Below, in pieces: positions 35,815 to 45,767 of a stretch of 64,000 bases of DNA. Under the pieces are notes generated by a model that was given only the letters and a program-made list of their open reading frames with translations, had not been told where the DNA came from and made no database searches. How positions within the stretch are numbered: the first letter of the stretch is position 1; each line of letters opens with the position of its first letter. The DNA comes from VRUE01 sp963702035 (lineage in GTDB: Bacteria > Actinomycetota > Thermoleophilia > Solirubrobacterales > 70-9). Location of the stretch: assembly GCA_963702035.1 (NCBI GenBank), contig OY969700.1, positions 1,054,001 to 1,118,000 on the forward strand. The letters are read 5' to 3'. Made by a program: the position numbers and the translations under genes.

Positions 35815-37242
35815 TTACGCAGCCGCCGCCGAGGAGGCGTTCGCGGTGACCTGGTCGATCGAGCCCTGCATGTAGAAGGCGCCCTCGGGGAGGTCGTCGT
35901 GCTCGCCGTCGAGGATCTCGCGGAAGCCGCGCACCGTCTCGGCGACCGGCACGAACTCGCCGGCGCGGCCGGTGAACTGTTCGGCGACGAAGAACGGCTG
36001 CGAGAGGAAGCGCTCGATCTTGCGTGCCCGCGAGACCGTCTGCTTGTCCTCGTCGGAGAGCTCGTCGATACCGAGGATCGCGATGATGTCCTGCAGCTCC
36101 TTGTAGCGCTGCAGCACCTCCTGGACGTCGGTCGCGGTGCGGTAGTGGTCCTCGCCGACGACGTCGGGCTTGAGGATCGTCGAGCTCGAGTCGAGCGGGT
36201 CGACGGCCGGGTAGATCCCTTTCTCGGAGATCGACCGCGAGAGCGCGGTGGTCGCGTTGAGGTGGGCGAAGACCGAGGCCGGCGCCGGGTCGGTGAAGTC
36301 GTCGGCGGGAACGTAGACCGCCTGCACCGAGGTGACCGAGCCGCGCTCGGTCGAGGTGATCCGCTCCTGCAGTTCGCCCATCTCGGTCTCCAGCGTCGGC
36401 TGGTAGCCGACCGCGGAGGGCATGCGGCCGAGCAGCGCCGAGACCTCGGAGCCCGCCTGGACGAAGCGGAAGATGTTGTCGATGAAGAGCAGCACGTCCT
36501 GGCCACCCTGCTCGCGGTAGTACTCGGCCATCGTCAGCCCGGAGAGGGCGACGCGCAGGCGCGCGCCCGGCGGCTCGTTCATCTGGCCGAAGACGAGCAT
36601 CGTTTTGTCGATCACGCCCGACTCTTTCATCTCGAGCCAGAGGTCGTTGCCCTCGCGCGAGCGCTCGCCGACGCCGCAGAACGCGGAGAGGCCCTCGTGC
36701 TCCTCGGCGATCGAGCGGATCAGCTCCTGGATCAGGACGGTCTTGCCGACGCCGGCGCCGCCGAAGAGCCCGACCTTGCCGCCCTTGGCGTAGGGCGCGA
36801 GCAGGTCGATCACCTTGATCCCGGTCTCGAGGATCTCCTGGGTCGGGGCGAGGTCGGAGGCCTGGGGCGCCGAGCGGTGGATCGGCCAGCGCTCGCCCGC
36901 CTCGATCGGCTCGCCGTTGTCGATCGGCTCGCCGAGCAGGTTGAAGATTCGTCCCAGCGTCACGTCGCCGACCGGAACCGAGATCGGGCCGCCGGTGTCG
37001 ATCACCTTGTCACCGCGCTGGAGGCCGTCGGTCGCGTCCATCGCCACCGTGCGCACGCGGTCGTCGCCGAGGTGCTGCTGGACCTCGCAGACCAACTCGG
37101 TCGCCTCGCGATCCTCGTCGCCGGCCATCTCGATCTTGACCGCCGAGTAGATCCCCGGCAGCTGCTCGGGGAAGACGGCGTCGACGACGACGCCGGTCAC
37201 CTGCTCGACTCGCCCTACGTTGCTTCCGTTGCTCTCAGCCAT
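35815..37242 (-). CDS. atpD: ATP synthase F1 subunit beta (catalytic)
   Basis: 475 residues. P-loop GLFGGAGVGKTVLIQELI (~155), catalytic Glu in CGVGERSREGNDLW, Walker B DVLLFIDNIFRFVQAGSEVSALLGRMPSAVGYQPTL, and the C-terminal helical domain ending ASSAAAA. Three copies form the catalytic sites of F1 on the cytoplasmic face. Preceded by atpG with 34 bases between. Confidence 0.98.
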   Translation of the reverse strand: MAESNGSNVGRVEQVTGVVVDAVFPEQLPGIYSAVKIEMAGDEDREATELVCEVQQHLGDDRVRTVAMDATDGLQRGDKVIDTGGPISVPVGDVTLGRIFNLLGEPIDNGEPIEAGERWPIHRSAPQASDLAPTQEILETGIKVIDLLAPYAKGGKVGLFGGAGVGKTVLIQELIRSIAEEHEGLSAFCGVGERSREGNDLWLEMKESGVIDKTMLVFGQMNEPPGARLRVALSGLTMAEYYREQGGQDVLLFIDNIFRFVQAGSEVSALLGRMPSAVGYQPTLETEMGELQERITSTERGSVTSVQAVYVPADDFTDPAPASVFAHLNATTALSRSISEKGIYPAVDPLDSSSTILKPDVVGEDHYRTATDVQEVLQRYKELQDIIAILGIDELSDEDKQTVSRARKIERFLSQPFFVAEQFTGRAGEFVPVAETVRGFREILDGEHDDLPEGAFYMQGSIDQVTANASSAAAA

Positions 37243-37276
37243 TGGTTCCTTTTCCTGACTTTCTTTTTGAAGTTCT

Positions 37277-38197
37277 CTAGCCGAGCGCCTCGGCGCCGGC
37301 GACGACCTCGAGGATCTCCTGGGTGATCTCCGCCTGCCTGGCCCGGTTCATCTCCAGGGTCAGGTCGTCCATCATCGTCTCGGCGTTCTCCGCCGCGTTG
37401 CGCATCGCCGTCATCCTCGCCCCCAGCTCCGAGGCCGCCGACTCGAGCAGCGCCCGGTAGACCGAGATGTTCACGTACTCGGGGATGAGCCGCGCCAGCA
37501 GCTCATCGGCGTCGGGCTCGTACTCCCACAGCGCTTTGCTGTGGGCCTGCTCGATCTCGGTCTCCTCGCTGTCCTCTTCCTCCTCTTCGGCGCCGGAGCC
37601 GATCACGTCGGCCTGCTGGAGAGGAAGCAGCGTCTGCCGCCAGACGTGCTGGGTCAGCGGCGAGACGTAGCGGTTGTAGACGAGCTCGACCCAGTCCAGC
37701 TCCTCGTCGACGTAGCGGGCGGTCAGCTCCTCGCCGATCTCACGCGCGTTGGCGAAGCCGGGCCGGTCGGTGAAGCCGACGTAGGAAGTGCGCACCTCCT
37801 GCTTGCGGAAGGTCAGCGCCGAGACGCCCTTGCGGCCGACCGCGGAGAAGGCGGTCTCGGCCCCCTTCTCCCGCCACTCGTCGCGCAGCCGCAGGCCGTC
37901 GCGGATCACGTTCGTGTTGAAGGCGCCGGCAAGGCCGCGGTCGCCGGTGACGAGGACGATGCCGACGCGCTTGACCTCCTCGCGCTCGGTCAGCACCGGC
38001 ACGCGCGGCACCCCGCCGGCCTGCTCGGCCGCCCGCCGGGTCAGCTTCCGCATCCCCTGGGCATAGGGCCGCAACTGCGCGATCCGCTGCTCGGCCCGGC
38101 GCAACCGCGCCGCCGCCACCATCTCCATCGCCCGCGTGATCTTGTTGATGTTCTTGATCGAGGCAATGCGGTTCTTGACGTCCTTCTGCGAGGCCAT
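37277..38197 (-). CDS. atpG: ATP synthase F1 subunit gamma
   Basis: 306 residues. N-terminal helix KDVKNRIASIKNINKITRAMEMVAAARLRRAEQ and C-terminal helix ARMTAMRNAAENAETMMDDLTLEMNRARQAEITQEILEVVAGAEAL form the rotating coiled coil. The middle has VLVTGDRGLAGAFNTNVIR. An acidic insertion (GAEEEEEDSEETEIEQ, ~205) is longer than in E. coli; actinobacterial gamma subunits often carry extra loops there. Confidence 0.97.
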   Translation of the reverse strand: MASQKDVKNRIASIKNINKITRAMEMVAAARLRRAEQRIAQLRPYAQGMRKLTRRAAEQAGGVPRVPVLTEREEVKRVGIVLVTGDRGLAGAFNTNVIRDGLRLRDEWREKGAETAFSAVGRKGVSALTFRKQEVRTSYVGFTDRPGFANAREIGEELTARYVDEELDWVELVYNRYVSPLTQHVWRQTLLPLQQADVIGSGAEEEEEDSEETEIEQAHSKALWEYEPDADELLARLIPEYVNISVYRALLESAASELGARMTAMRNAAENAETMMDDLTLEMNRARQAEITQEILEVVAGAEALG

Positions 38198-38209
38198 GGC
38201 GCTGGCCGC

Positions 38210-39766
38210 CTACGCGGCGGCAGCCTCCTCGAGCGGATCGCCGTGCTCGTCGAAGTCGGCGCCGAAGTCGTCGACGAAGGCGCGGATCGAGGCGCCGAGC
38301 TCCTCCTCGTCGGCCTCCTCGAGCTTGCCGGTCTCCGAGATCCGCGCCAGCAGCTCGGACTTCTCGCTGTGCAGGTGGAGCTTCAGGTCGCGCAGGAACT
38401 CGCCGACCCGCTCGGTCTTGATCCGGTCGAGGAAGCCGCCGGTGCCGGAGTAGATCGCGGCGACCTGGTCGGCCATCTCGAGCGGTTCGCGCTCTTTCTG
38501 TTTGAGCAGCTCGACCAGCCGTTCGCCGCGGTTCAGCGTTTTCTGGGTCTCCGGATCGAGCTCGGAGCCGAACTGGGCGAACGCCTCGAGGTCGCGGTAC
38601 TGGGAGAGGTCGAGGCGCAGCTTCCCGGCGACCTTCTTCATCGCCTTGGTCTGGGCGTTGCCGCCGACCCGCGAGACCGAGATGCCGACGTTGATCGCCG
38701 GCCGCACGCCCGAGTTGAAGAGATCGGACTCGAGGAAGATCTGACCGTCGGTGATCGAGATCACGTTGGTCGGGATGTAGGCGGACACGTCCGAGGCCTG
38801 GGTCTCGATGATCGGCAGCGCGGTCAGCGAGCCGCCGCCGAGCTCGTCGTTCAGTTTCACCGCGCGCTCGAGCAGCCGCGAGTGCAGGTAGAAGACGTCG
38901 CCGGGGTATGCCTCGCGGCCTGGCGGACGCCTCAGCAGCAGCGACATCTGGCGGTAGGCGTAGGCGTGCTTGGTCAGGTCGTCGTAGACGCAGAGCGCCG
39001 CTTTGCCGTTGTAGAGGAAGTGCTCCCCCATCGCGCAGCCGGCGTAGGGGGCGATGAACTTGATCGGAGCCGCCTCGTCGGCGGGGGCGGCGACGATGAT
39101 CGTGTTCTCCATCGCGCCGTTCTCCTCGAGCACCTCCTTGAGCTGGACGACCGTTGACATCCGCTGGCCGATCGCGACGTAGATGCAGATCATGTCCTTG
39201 TCGCGGTTGTTGATGATCGTGTCGATCGCGATCGCCGTCTTGCCGGTCTGGCGGTCGCCGATGATCAGCTCTCGCTGGCCGCGGCCGATCGGGATCATCC
39301 CGTCGATCGACATCAGCCCGGTCTGCACCGGCTCGGTGACCGGCTGGCGCTCGACGACTCCCGGCGCTTTGAACTCGGCCGGGCGCGTCTGGTCGGTGGC
39401 GATCTCACCCTTGTTGTCGAGCGGGCGGCCGAGCGGGTCGACGAGGCGGCCGAGCAGGTGGTCGCCGACGGGGATCCGCAGCAGGTGGCCGGTGCGCTTG
39501 ACCGTGTCGCCCTCGACGACCTTGTCCCACTCGCCGAAGAGCACGGCGCCGACGTTGTCGGCCTCGAGGTTGAGGGCGAGGCCGGTGACCCCGTGCGGCA
39601 GCTCGAGCATCTCCAGCGCCATGCAGTTGTCGAGGCCGTGGATGCGGGCGATCCCGTCGGCCACGGATAGCACGGTGCCTACCTCGGAAAGGTCGGCGCT
39701 GCCGGTGTCCAGTCCCTCGATCCTCTCCCTGAGGATTGATGCGATCTCGTCGGGCTTGATCTCCAT
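38210..39766 (-). CDS. atpA: ATP synthase F1 subunit alpha
   Basis: 518 residues. N-terminal crown VGTVLSVADGIARIHGLDNCMALEML, P-loop ELIIGDRQTGKTAIAIDTIIN (~170), Arg finger region FNSGVRPAINVGISVSRVGGNAQ. Non-catalytic nucleotide-binding partner of beta. The gene is separated from atpH by 19 bases and from atpG by 12. Confidence 0.98.
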   Translation of the reverse strand: MEIKPDEIASILRERIEGLDTGSADLSEVGTVLSVADGIARIHGLDNCMALEMLELPHGVTGLALNLEADNVGAVLFGEWDKVVEGDTVKRTGHLLRIPVGDHLLGRLVDPLGRPLDNKGEIATDQTRPAEFKAPGVVERQPVTEPVQTGLMSIDGMIPIGRGQRELIIGDRQTGKTAIAIDTIINNRDKDMICIYVAIGQRMSTVVQLKEVLEENGAMENTIIVAAPADEAAPIKFIAPYAGCAMGEHFLYNGKAALCVYDDLTKHAYAYRQMSLLLRRPPGREAYPGDVFYLHSRLLERAVKLNDELGGGSLTALPIIETQASDVSAYIPTNVISITDGQIFLESDLFNSGVRPAINVGISVSRVGGNAQTKAMKKVAGKLRLDLSQYRDLEAFAQFGSELDPETQKTLNRGERLVELLKQKEREPLEMADQVAAIYSGTGGFLDRIKTERVGEFLRDLKLHLHSEKSELLARISETGKLEEADEEELGASIRAFVDDFGADFDEHGDPLEEAAAA

Positions 39767-39785
39767 TGGGGTGCTCTACTCCTCC

Positions 39786-40319
39786 TTACGCCGCTTGGGC
39801 GACGCTCTTTCTCAGTTTGTCCAGGCGGCTGCGGATGCTCGCGTCGAGCACCATGTTGCCGACCTGCAGGACGATGCCACCGAGGATCTCGCCGTCGACG
39901 CGGCTGGCCAGCTCGACCTTCTGGCCGGTCTGCCGCTCGATCTCCTCGCCGACCTTGGTCACCACGGCCGGGTCCAGCTCGACCGCGCTGGTCACGGTCA
40001 CGTCGATCCGCTTGTTCTCCTTCTTCCACATCTGCTCGAACTCGCGGCGCATGCGGAAGACCTCCGTCATCCGCCCCTTCTCGATCAGCAGCTCGAGGAA
40101 GTTGACCAGCTCCGGATCGGCGCCACTGAGCGCCCGCCCGAGCCCCTCGACCTTCTCGGCCGAGGCGAAGTGCGGGCTGAAGAAGAAGACCTGCAGGTCG
40201 CGGTTGGCTTCGACGGCATCGGCGAACTGGCCGAGATCGGCGCCGATCGCGTCGAGCTTGCCCTTCTCCCTGGCGACGTCGAAGAGCGCCTCGGCATATA
40301 CGCGAGCTGCCTCGGACAT
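39786..40319 (-). CDS. atpH: ATP synthase F1 subunit delta
   Basis: 177 residues. N-terminal helical domain ARVYAEALFDVAREKGKLDAIGADLGQFADAVEAN and the conserved C-terminal VTVTSAVELDPAVVTKVGEEIERQTGQKVELASRVDGEILGGIVLQVGNMVLDASIRSRLDKLR. This subunit caps F1 and holds the b-subunit stalk. It starts two bases after the atpF stop. Confidence 0.96.
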   Translation of the reverse strand: MSEAARVYAEALFDVAREKGKLDAIGADLGQFADAVEANRDLQVFFFSPHFASAEKVEGLGRALSGADPELVNFLELLIEKGRMTEVFRMRREFEQMWKKENKRIDVTVTSAVELDPAVVTKVGEEIERQTGQKVELASRVDGEILGGIVLQVGNMVLDASIRSRLDKLRKSVAQAA

Positions 40320-40321
40320 CG

Positions 40322-40903
40322 CTAGTTCTCCGCCCCCGAGAGGCTGGTGAAGTCGACCTCGCTGAGCGCCTCCTCGACCAGACGACGCTGATCGTCGGCG
40401 GTGAGGGTCTTGCGCGTCACCTTCTCGGTGGCCAAGACGGTCAGGTCGGCGACCTCTTTGCGAATCTGCTGCAGCGAACGCCGCGTCTCGGCTTCGATGT
40501 CGCGCGTCGCGGCCGCGACCAGCTCCTCGCGCTTCTCCTTGCCGGCCGCGGTCGCCTCCGTTTCGGCGGTCTCCGCCGCCTTGCGGGCACGGGCCATGAT
40601 CTCGTCGGCCTGCTCGCGGGCCTCGGCGAGGCGCCCGCGGTACTCCTCAAGCAGCTCGTCGGACTCGCGCCGCTGCCGTTCGGCCGCGTCGATCGACTCG
40701 GCGATCGTCTTGGCCCGCTTGTCGAGCGCCTCCTGGATTTTCGGGAAGGCGACCTTGCTCAGCACCCACATCGTGAAGAGGAAGAGGACCAGCGTCCAGA
40801 TCATCAGGCCGAGTCCCGGCGAGACCAGGAAGCTGCCGCCTTCTTCCCCCGCGGCCTCCGCCGCAAGTGGGATCAAACCCGCTATATGACCGAAGGGCTC
40901 CAC
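40322..40903 (-). CDS. atpF: ATP synthase F0 subunit b
   Basis: 193 residues. One N-terminal membrane helix (LGLMIWTLVLFLFTMWVLSKVAF, ~32-54), then a long charged helix with heptad character (IQEALDKRAKTIAESIDAAERQRRESDELLEEYR) forming the peripheral stalk. GTG start nine bases after atpE. No second b-type gene and no b-delta fusion (as in mycobacteria) is present. Confidence 0.95.
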   Translation of the reverse strand: MEPFGHIAGLIPLAAEAAGEEGGSFLVSPGLGLMIWTLVLFLFTMWVLSKVAFPKIQEALDKRAKTIAESIDAAERQRRESDELLEEYRGRLAEAREQADEIMARARKAAETAETEATAAGKEKREELVAAATRDIEAETRRSLQQIRKEVADLTVLATEKVTRKTLTADDQRRLVEEALSEVDFTSLSGAEN

Positions 40904-40912
40904 GTGAGCGGC

Positions 40913-41179
40913 CTAGAGGAAGAAGGCGATCAGGCCGAAGATGAAGGTGTAGAAGGCGACCGCCTCGGTCAGCGCGAAGCCGAGCCAGCGGATGCTCTGC
41001 AGCTCGTCTTTCATCTCGGGCTGGCGGGCAACCGACTCGATCTCCTTGCCGAAGATGAAGCCGATGCCGATGCCGGCACCGATCGAGCCGAGGCCGGCAC
41101 CTACGCCGAGGGCGATTGCCTTGCCGGCTGATTCGATCCCTTCATCGGAGATCGCGGCGACTACAGGGGACAGATCCAT
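40913..41179 (-). CDS. atpE: ATP synthase F0 subunit c (rotor ring)
   Basis: 88 residues, two membrane helices joined by a polar loop. Helix 1 is Gly-rich (GAGLGSIGAGIGIGFIFG), the loop is ARQPEM, and helix 2 carries the ion-binding Glu in LGFALTEAVAFYTFIFGLIAFFL. AAAGGAG precedes the ATG. The pattern fits a proton-translocating ring, though ion specificity cannot be proven here. Confidence 0.97.
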   Translation of the reverse strand: MDLSPVVAAISDEGIESAGKAIALGVGAGLGSIGAGIGIGFIFGKEIESVARQPEMKDELQSIRWLGFALTEAVAFYTFIFGLIAFFL

Positions 41180-41205
41180 TGAGTACAGGCTCCTTTTCTG
41201 ATCAT

Positions 41206-42114
41206 TTAGTGACTGGCGGAGGTCGCTCCGCCAAGGTAGATCGCGGTGAGGGTCGAGAAGATAAATGCCTGAAGGGTCGCGATAAGACCGACCTCGAGCA
41301 CGAAGAAGAAGAATGCGAGCGGGAAGGTGAGCGCGCCGAGCGCGGCGATCCCGAGCAGCACGGCGAGCCCGCCGCCCATGAAGAGCAGCAGCAGGTGGCC
41401 GGCGAGGATGTTGGCGAAGAGACGCACGGAGAGCGAGATCAGGCGGGCGAAGTGCGAGATCGCCTCGATCACGAAGATGAAGGCCTTGCCGATCGGGTTC
41501 ATCTCCTCCAGTCCCGGCGGCAGCCAGCTCGCCAGGTAGGGGATCAGGCCCTTGGAGCGGACTCCTTCGAAGTGGTAGGAGAGCCAGACGACCAGGGTGA
41601 GGACCAGCGGGATCGAGAGGTTGGCGGTCGCCGCGTAGATCGCGAAGGAGGGGATTTCCAGGCCGAAGACGCTGACCGTGTGCTCGGTGTTGGTCGGCAG
41701 CGGCAGGAAGCCGAGCATGTTCGAGAACCAGATCCAGAAGAAGAGCGCTGCCAGGAAGGGGAACCAGCGTGCCGCCATCTTCGGCTCGAGGTTGCCGCCG
41801 GTGATCGTGTTCTTGGTCATGTCGTAGGCGACCTCGATCGCCGTCTGCACACGGTTCGGCTTCTGCGCCATCCGGCGCGATATCCAGACCATGACGAAGA
41901 TCGTCAGCGCGCTCGCCAAGACCAGGTAGAGGACCGCCTTGTTGATGCTGAGGTCGATGCCCGCGAGGTGGATCGAGATCCACGGTTCGAGCTTGAACTC
42001 GTTCTGCGGCTGGAACGATTCGTCTTTGCCCGAGCTGCCGAAGATCAACAGCATCAGGATCGCGACGGCGAAGTAGGCGCCGATCCCGATCAGGACTTTG
42101 GTTTTCGTCTTCAC
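41206..42114 (-). CDS. atpB: ATP synthase F0 subunit a
   Basis: 302 residues with about five or six membrane helices. The essential Arg lies in ISLSVRLFANILAGHLLLLF; FFWIWFSNMLGFLPLPTNTEHTVSV and an extended N-terminal periplasmic part with EFKLEPWISIHLAG fit the family. It forms the proton half-channels beside the c ring. The GTG at 42114 overlaps the atpI stop as GTGA. The frame continues upstream but without similarity. Confidence 0.96.
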   Translation of the reverse strand: MKTKTKVLIGIGAYFAVAILMLLIFGSSGKDESFQPQNEFKLEPWISIHLAGIDLSINKAVLYLVLASALTIFVMVWISRRMAQKPNRVQTAIEVAYDMTKNTITGGNLEPKMAARWFPFLAALFFWIWFSNMLGFLPLPTNTEHTVSVFGLEIPSFAIYAATANLSIPLVLTLVVWLSYHFEGVRSKGLIPYLASWLPPGLEEMNPIGKAFIFVIEAISHFARLISLSVRLFANILAGHLLLLFMGGGLAVLLGIAALGALTFPLAFFFFVLEVGLIATLQAFIFSTLTAIYLGGATSASH

Positions 42115-42482
42115 TCCGCCTGCCCTTCCGGCTCGAAGAGGTGGACGAGGCCCTGGGCGGCAAAGGAGATCGTGAAGAGGACGAGCAGGAGGACGGCGGC
42201 GGAGAGCCCGGCCTCGCGCTCGGCGAGGCCGCCGAGCAACACGGCGGTGACCATCAGCCAGACGCGGCCCAGCGTCGTCGCCGCGACGATCCCCATCGCT
42301 CGCTGACGGTTGCCCGCGCCGAGCTCGGCCGCGACACGGCGCCCGGCGAGCACCTGGATCCCCCGCTGCGCGAGCCAGGCCCCGGCGGCTACCGCGTAGC
42401 CGAGCAGGGGCAGCCCACCGAGCGCGAACACGGCGAGGGCGGCGGCTAGCACCAGGAGATCGACATGCTTGGGAGGAGACAT
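42111..42482 (-). CDS. atpI: ATP synthase protein I-like membrane protein
   Basis: 123 residues, four hydrophobic helices (e.g. LLVLAAALAVFALGGLPLLGYAVAAGAWLA and RVWLMVTAVLLGG). Position directly before atpB with a four-base overlap identifies it as AtpI, a c-ring assembly or Mg-uptake helper. Sequence alone would not be enough. It heads the operon; the 130 bases upstream to the WecA-like gene should hold the promoter. Confidence 0.75.
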   Translation of the reverse strand: MSPPKHVDLLVLAAALAVFALGGLPLLGYAVAAGAWLAQRGIQVLAGRRVAAELGAGNRQRAMGIVAATTLGRVWLMVTAVLLGGLAEREAGLSAAVLLLVLFTISFAAQGLVHLFEPEGQAE

Positions 42483-42615
42483 AATTCCGCAATAGCCGCC
42501 CGTCTGCTGGGCGTGCGAGCGGACGAGCGACTATATCCGAAAGGGCCGACGATCCGCTTTCTAGAGCCAGTTCGTGAGGCTTGTCACAACCTCGCACAAA
42601 GTCTGGCGGGCCGTC

Positions 42616-43872
42616 TTATCGGTCCGGTTCGACCGCCTCGAACTCGCCCGTCTCCGGGTCGATCGCGGGGAAGCTACCGGTCTCCAGCTCGCGGGCGACG
42701 GCGAGGTCGACCTGCTCGGCCTGTGGGACCGGGCGGCCGGCGTCGCGGCGCACGCTGACCAGCTGGCGCAACCGCATATGGCGCAGGTTGAGGATCTCGA
42801 GCACCTCGACCAGATAGACGCTCGCCCCCAGGGCGAGCAGCCCGAATGCGGCCATCACGGCGGTCCAGAAGACGTTGAAGTGGCCGTGGTTGTCGCTGTA
42901 GGGGACGAAGCGCAGGGCGAGGGCGACGATCGCCATGACGAAGGTCCAGCCGTAGAGGTAGGCGAGCGTGCGCCGCTGCGAGAAGCCGATGTCGGCCATG
43001 CGGTGGTGGAAGTGCCAGCGGTCGGCACGGTAGATCGGGCGGCGGTATTTGAGCCGCTTGGCGACGACGAAGCCGGTGTCGAGGATCGGCACGGTGAGGA
43101 TGATCAGCGGCAGGAAGAGGGCAATCACGGCGTTGGTCTTCAGAGCGCCCTGCACGGCGACGACACCGAGCAGGAAGCCGAGCAGGTTGGACCCGGTGTC
43201 CCCCATGAAGGTCTTGGCCGGCGGGAAGCCGTGGCGGAGGAAGCCGAGCGAGGCGCCGGCGGTGAGCGCGGCGAGGATGCCGGCGGCGTTGCGCTCCAGC
43301 GAGAGGGCGATCACGGCAAGCGCGATGCCGGAGATGACGCAGACCCCGGCGGCGAGGCCGTCGACGCCGTCGATCAGGTTGATCACGTTGATCACGGCGA
43401 CGATGCCGATCACGGTGCCGACGTCGCCGAGCGAGATCGTGCCGCCGCCGGGAAGGCCCAGCAGGTCGACCGAGCCGGGGTTGAGCTGGCCGAGGAAGGG
43501 GAAGGTGAAGCTTTCGACCGTGGCCCCGGCCGTGACCGGGATCACGACCGCGACGGTCTGGCCGAGCAGCTTGGTCGCCGCGCCGAGGTCGTAGATGTCG
43601 TCGAGGACGCCGACCGCGGTGATCGCCGCGGCGCCGACGAGGATCGCCCGCGTCTCGGCGTCCCAGGGGAGCCAGATCAGGGCGGAGATCAGGACCCCGG
43701 CGAAGATTGCCAAGCCGCCCAGTTTCGGCGTCGGCACCTCGTGCAGCGAGCGCACCCCGGGCAGGTCGATCGCGCCGGCGCGACGGGCGAGGCGGATCGT
43801 CGCGGGCACCAGGAGCAGGGTCACGATCCCCGCGACGAGGAAGGCGAGGAGGGCTTCGACGCCGCCGGGCAC
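42616..43872 (-). CDS. Polyprenyl-phosphate GlcNAc-1-phosphate transferase (WecA/TagO/MraY family)
   Basis: 418 residues, about ten or eleven membrane helices. Family motifs: VGVLDDIYDLGAATKLLGQ (DDxxD), INVINLIDGVDGLAAGVCVISG (NxxxNxxDGxDGL), FLRHGFPPAKTFMGDTGSNLLGF, and the cytoplasmic HHR-like YRADRWHFHHRMADIGFSQRRT. It begins envelope polysaccharide synthesis by moving sugar-1-phosphate onto undecaprenyl phosphate. A soluble C-terminal tail (~350-418) is family-variable. GTG start nine bases after the asnB-like gene. Confidence 0.93.
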   Translation of the reverse strand: MPGGVEALLAFLVAGIVTLLLVPATIRLARRAGAIDLPGVRSLHEVPTPKLGGLAIFAGVLISALIWLPWDAETRAILVGAAAITAVGVLDDIYDLGAATKLLGQTVAVVIPVTAGATVESFTFPFLGQLNPGSVDLLGLPGGGTISLGDVGTVIGIVAVINVINLIDGVDGLAAGVCVISGIALAVIALSLERNAAGILAALTAGASLGFLRHGFPPAKTFMGDTGSNLLGFLLGVVAVQGALKTNAVIALFLPLIILTVPILDTGFVVAKRLKYRRPIYRADRWHFHHRMADIGFSQRRTLAYLYGWTFVMAIVALALRFVPYSDNHGHFNVFWTAVMAAFGLLALGASVYLVEVLEILNLRHMRLRQLVSVRRDAGRPVPQAEQVDLAVARELETGSFPAIDPETGEFEAVEPDR

Positions 43873-43881
43873 GGGTTCAGG

Positions 43882-45737
43882 CTATTGCGCGTACCTGTCG
43901 AACCAGAGGGTGAAGGCGATCAGCCCCCAGAGCTGGCGGCTGAGGTCCTCGCGGCCGGCGCAGTGGTCGTCGAGCAGTCCGGTCACGGTCGCGGGGTCGA
44001 GCCAACCCTGCCGCGACAGGGTCTCCGCCGAGAGCGTTTCGCGCGCGAAGCCCTGCAGCGGCCCGCGCAACCAGGCGGCGACCGGGATCGAGAACCCCTG
44101 CTTCGGCCCGCGCAGGACCTCCCTCGGCAGCAGCGGCGCCAGCGCCTGGCGCAGCAGCCGCTTCTTGGCCAGGCCGCGGACCTTGAGCGGCGTCGCCAGA
44201 CCGAGCGCCATCGCCGCGACCTCGTTGTCGAGAAAGGGCACGCGCAGCTCCAGCGAGTGCGCCATGCTCGAGCGATCGGTCTTGGCCAGCAGGTCGTCGA
44301 CCAGGTAGATGCCGAGGTCGACGTCCTGCAGGCGGGCGAGCGGCTCCGCGCCGGCGGTCTCGGCGTAGCGCTCGCGGTAGACGTCGACCGGGTCCCAACC
44401 GGGATCGCGATCGCCCAGCAGCGAGGCCTGCGACTGTCGCGAGAAGATCTCCTTCCAGGCGTGGTGGCGCTCCAGCGGCGCCAGGCCGGCGCCCCGCGCG
44501 AAGCGCTTCGCTTTGTAGTCGAGGCTGACCTTGGAATCGGAGCTGGGCAGCAGCTCGGCGAGCGGCGCGGCGAGGGCGGCGAGGCGGCCGACGCGCGGCG
44601 CGAGCAGGTCGGCGACGTAGGTGTAGTAGCCGCCGAAGAGCTCGTCCCCCCCTCCCCCGAGAGGGCGACCTTGACCTCGCCGGCGGCCAGCTCGGAGACC
44701 AGGTAGGTCGGCAGCGCCGAGGAGTCGCCGAAGGGCTCGTCGAAGGCCTCGACCAGCTTCGGAAAGAGCTCGACCGCATCGGGGCGCAGGACGATCTCGT
44801 GGTGGTCGGTGCCGTAGCGCCCGGCGACCAGCCGCGCCCGGTCGAGCTCGTCGAAGCTCGCCTCCTCGAAGCCGACCGAGAAGGTCTTCACCGGGGCGGA
44901 CTGCTCGCCGGCGGCGAGGGCGACGATCCCGGCCGAGTCGACCCCGCCGGAGAGCAGCACGCCGACCGGGACGTCGGCGACGAGGTGGGCGCGGATCGAG
45001 TCGCGCAGGGTCTCGCGCAGCTCGTCGGCCAGGGCACTCTCGGGCCGGCGGCGGGTTTCCCCCGCGCGAACCGGAGACGGCCTCGCGTACCGCGTCTGCG
45101 TCAGCTCGCCGTCCCGCCAGACGGCCAGCGTCCCCGGCGGCAGCTTGCGTGCCTCGGCGAAGATCGTCAGCGGCGCCGGGATCGAGTTGAAGGCGAGGTA
45201 GGCGGCCACGGCTCGGGGGTCGATCTGGCGCGAGAAGCCGGGCTGCTCCAGCATCGCCTTCAGCTCGGAGGCGAACGACAGGGTGTCGCCGGCGAGCCGG
45301 TAGTAGAGCGGCTTGATCCCGAAGCGGTCGCGGGCGAGGAGGAGGCGGTGCTCGCGGCGGTCCCAGAGCGCGATCGCGAACATCCCCCGCAGGCGCTCGA
45401 CGAAGGAGTCGCCGTGCTCCTCGTAGAGGTGGACCAGGACCTCGGTGTCCGAGTGCGTCGCGAAGCGGTGGCCGCGCCGCTCGAGCTCGCCGCGCAGCTC
45501 GCGGTAGTTGTAGATCTCGCCGTTCTGGACGACGGTGACGCTGCCGTCCTCGTTGGAGATCGGCTGGTCACCGTGCTCGAGGTCGATGATCGAGAGCCGC
45601 CGAATCGCCAGCGCGACCCCGCCTTCGTGGAACAAACCGTCGCTGTCGGGCCCGCGATGCGTCAGCCGCGAGTTCATCGCCCTGACAGCCTCGACGTCAA
45701 CGGCCCCAGGCCCGGCCACACCACAGATCCCGCACAT
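43882..45737 (-). pseudogene. asnB: Asparagine synthase-like amidotransferase, interrupted by a one-base frameshift
   Basis: Glutamine-hydrolysing enzyme of the AsnB type. N-terminal Ntn domain with the nucleophile Cys2 (MCGICGVAG), NGEIYNYRELR and HSDTEVLVHLYEEHGDSF, then the synthetase domain with P-loop VGVLLSGGVDSAGIVALA and VKVALSGEGG. At the seven-G run 44652-44646 the frame is lost just before the expected GGDELFGGY. That sequence and the rest (MAHSLELRVPFLDNEVAAMALG...LWGLIAFTLWFDRYAQ) continue in another frame to 43882. One more G restores a normal ~619-residue protein. In this operon it may amidate a sugar or cell-wall precursor rather than make free asparagine. Confidence 0.88.
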
Positions 45738-45767
45738 GGCGCGCAGTCTCGCAGGACGTGCCGGTGG

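Noticed and set aside
40913..42163. Single long frame through atpE and atpB
   Set aside because: Only the last 88 codons encode the c subunit; the rest is a shadow of atpB in another frame.
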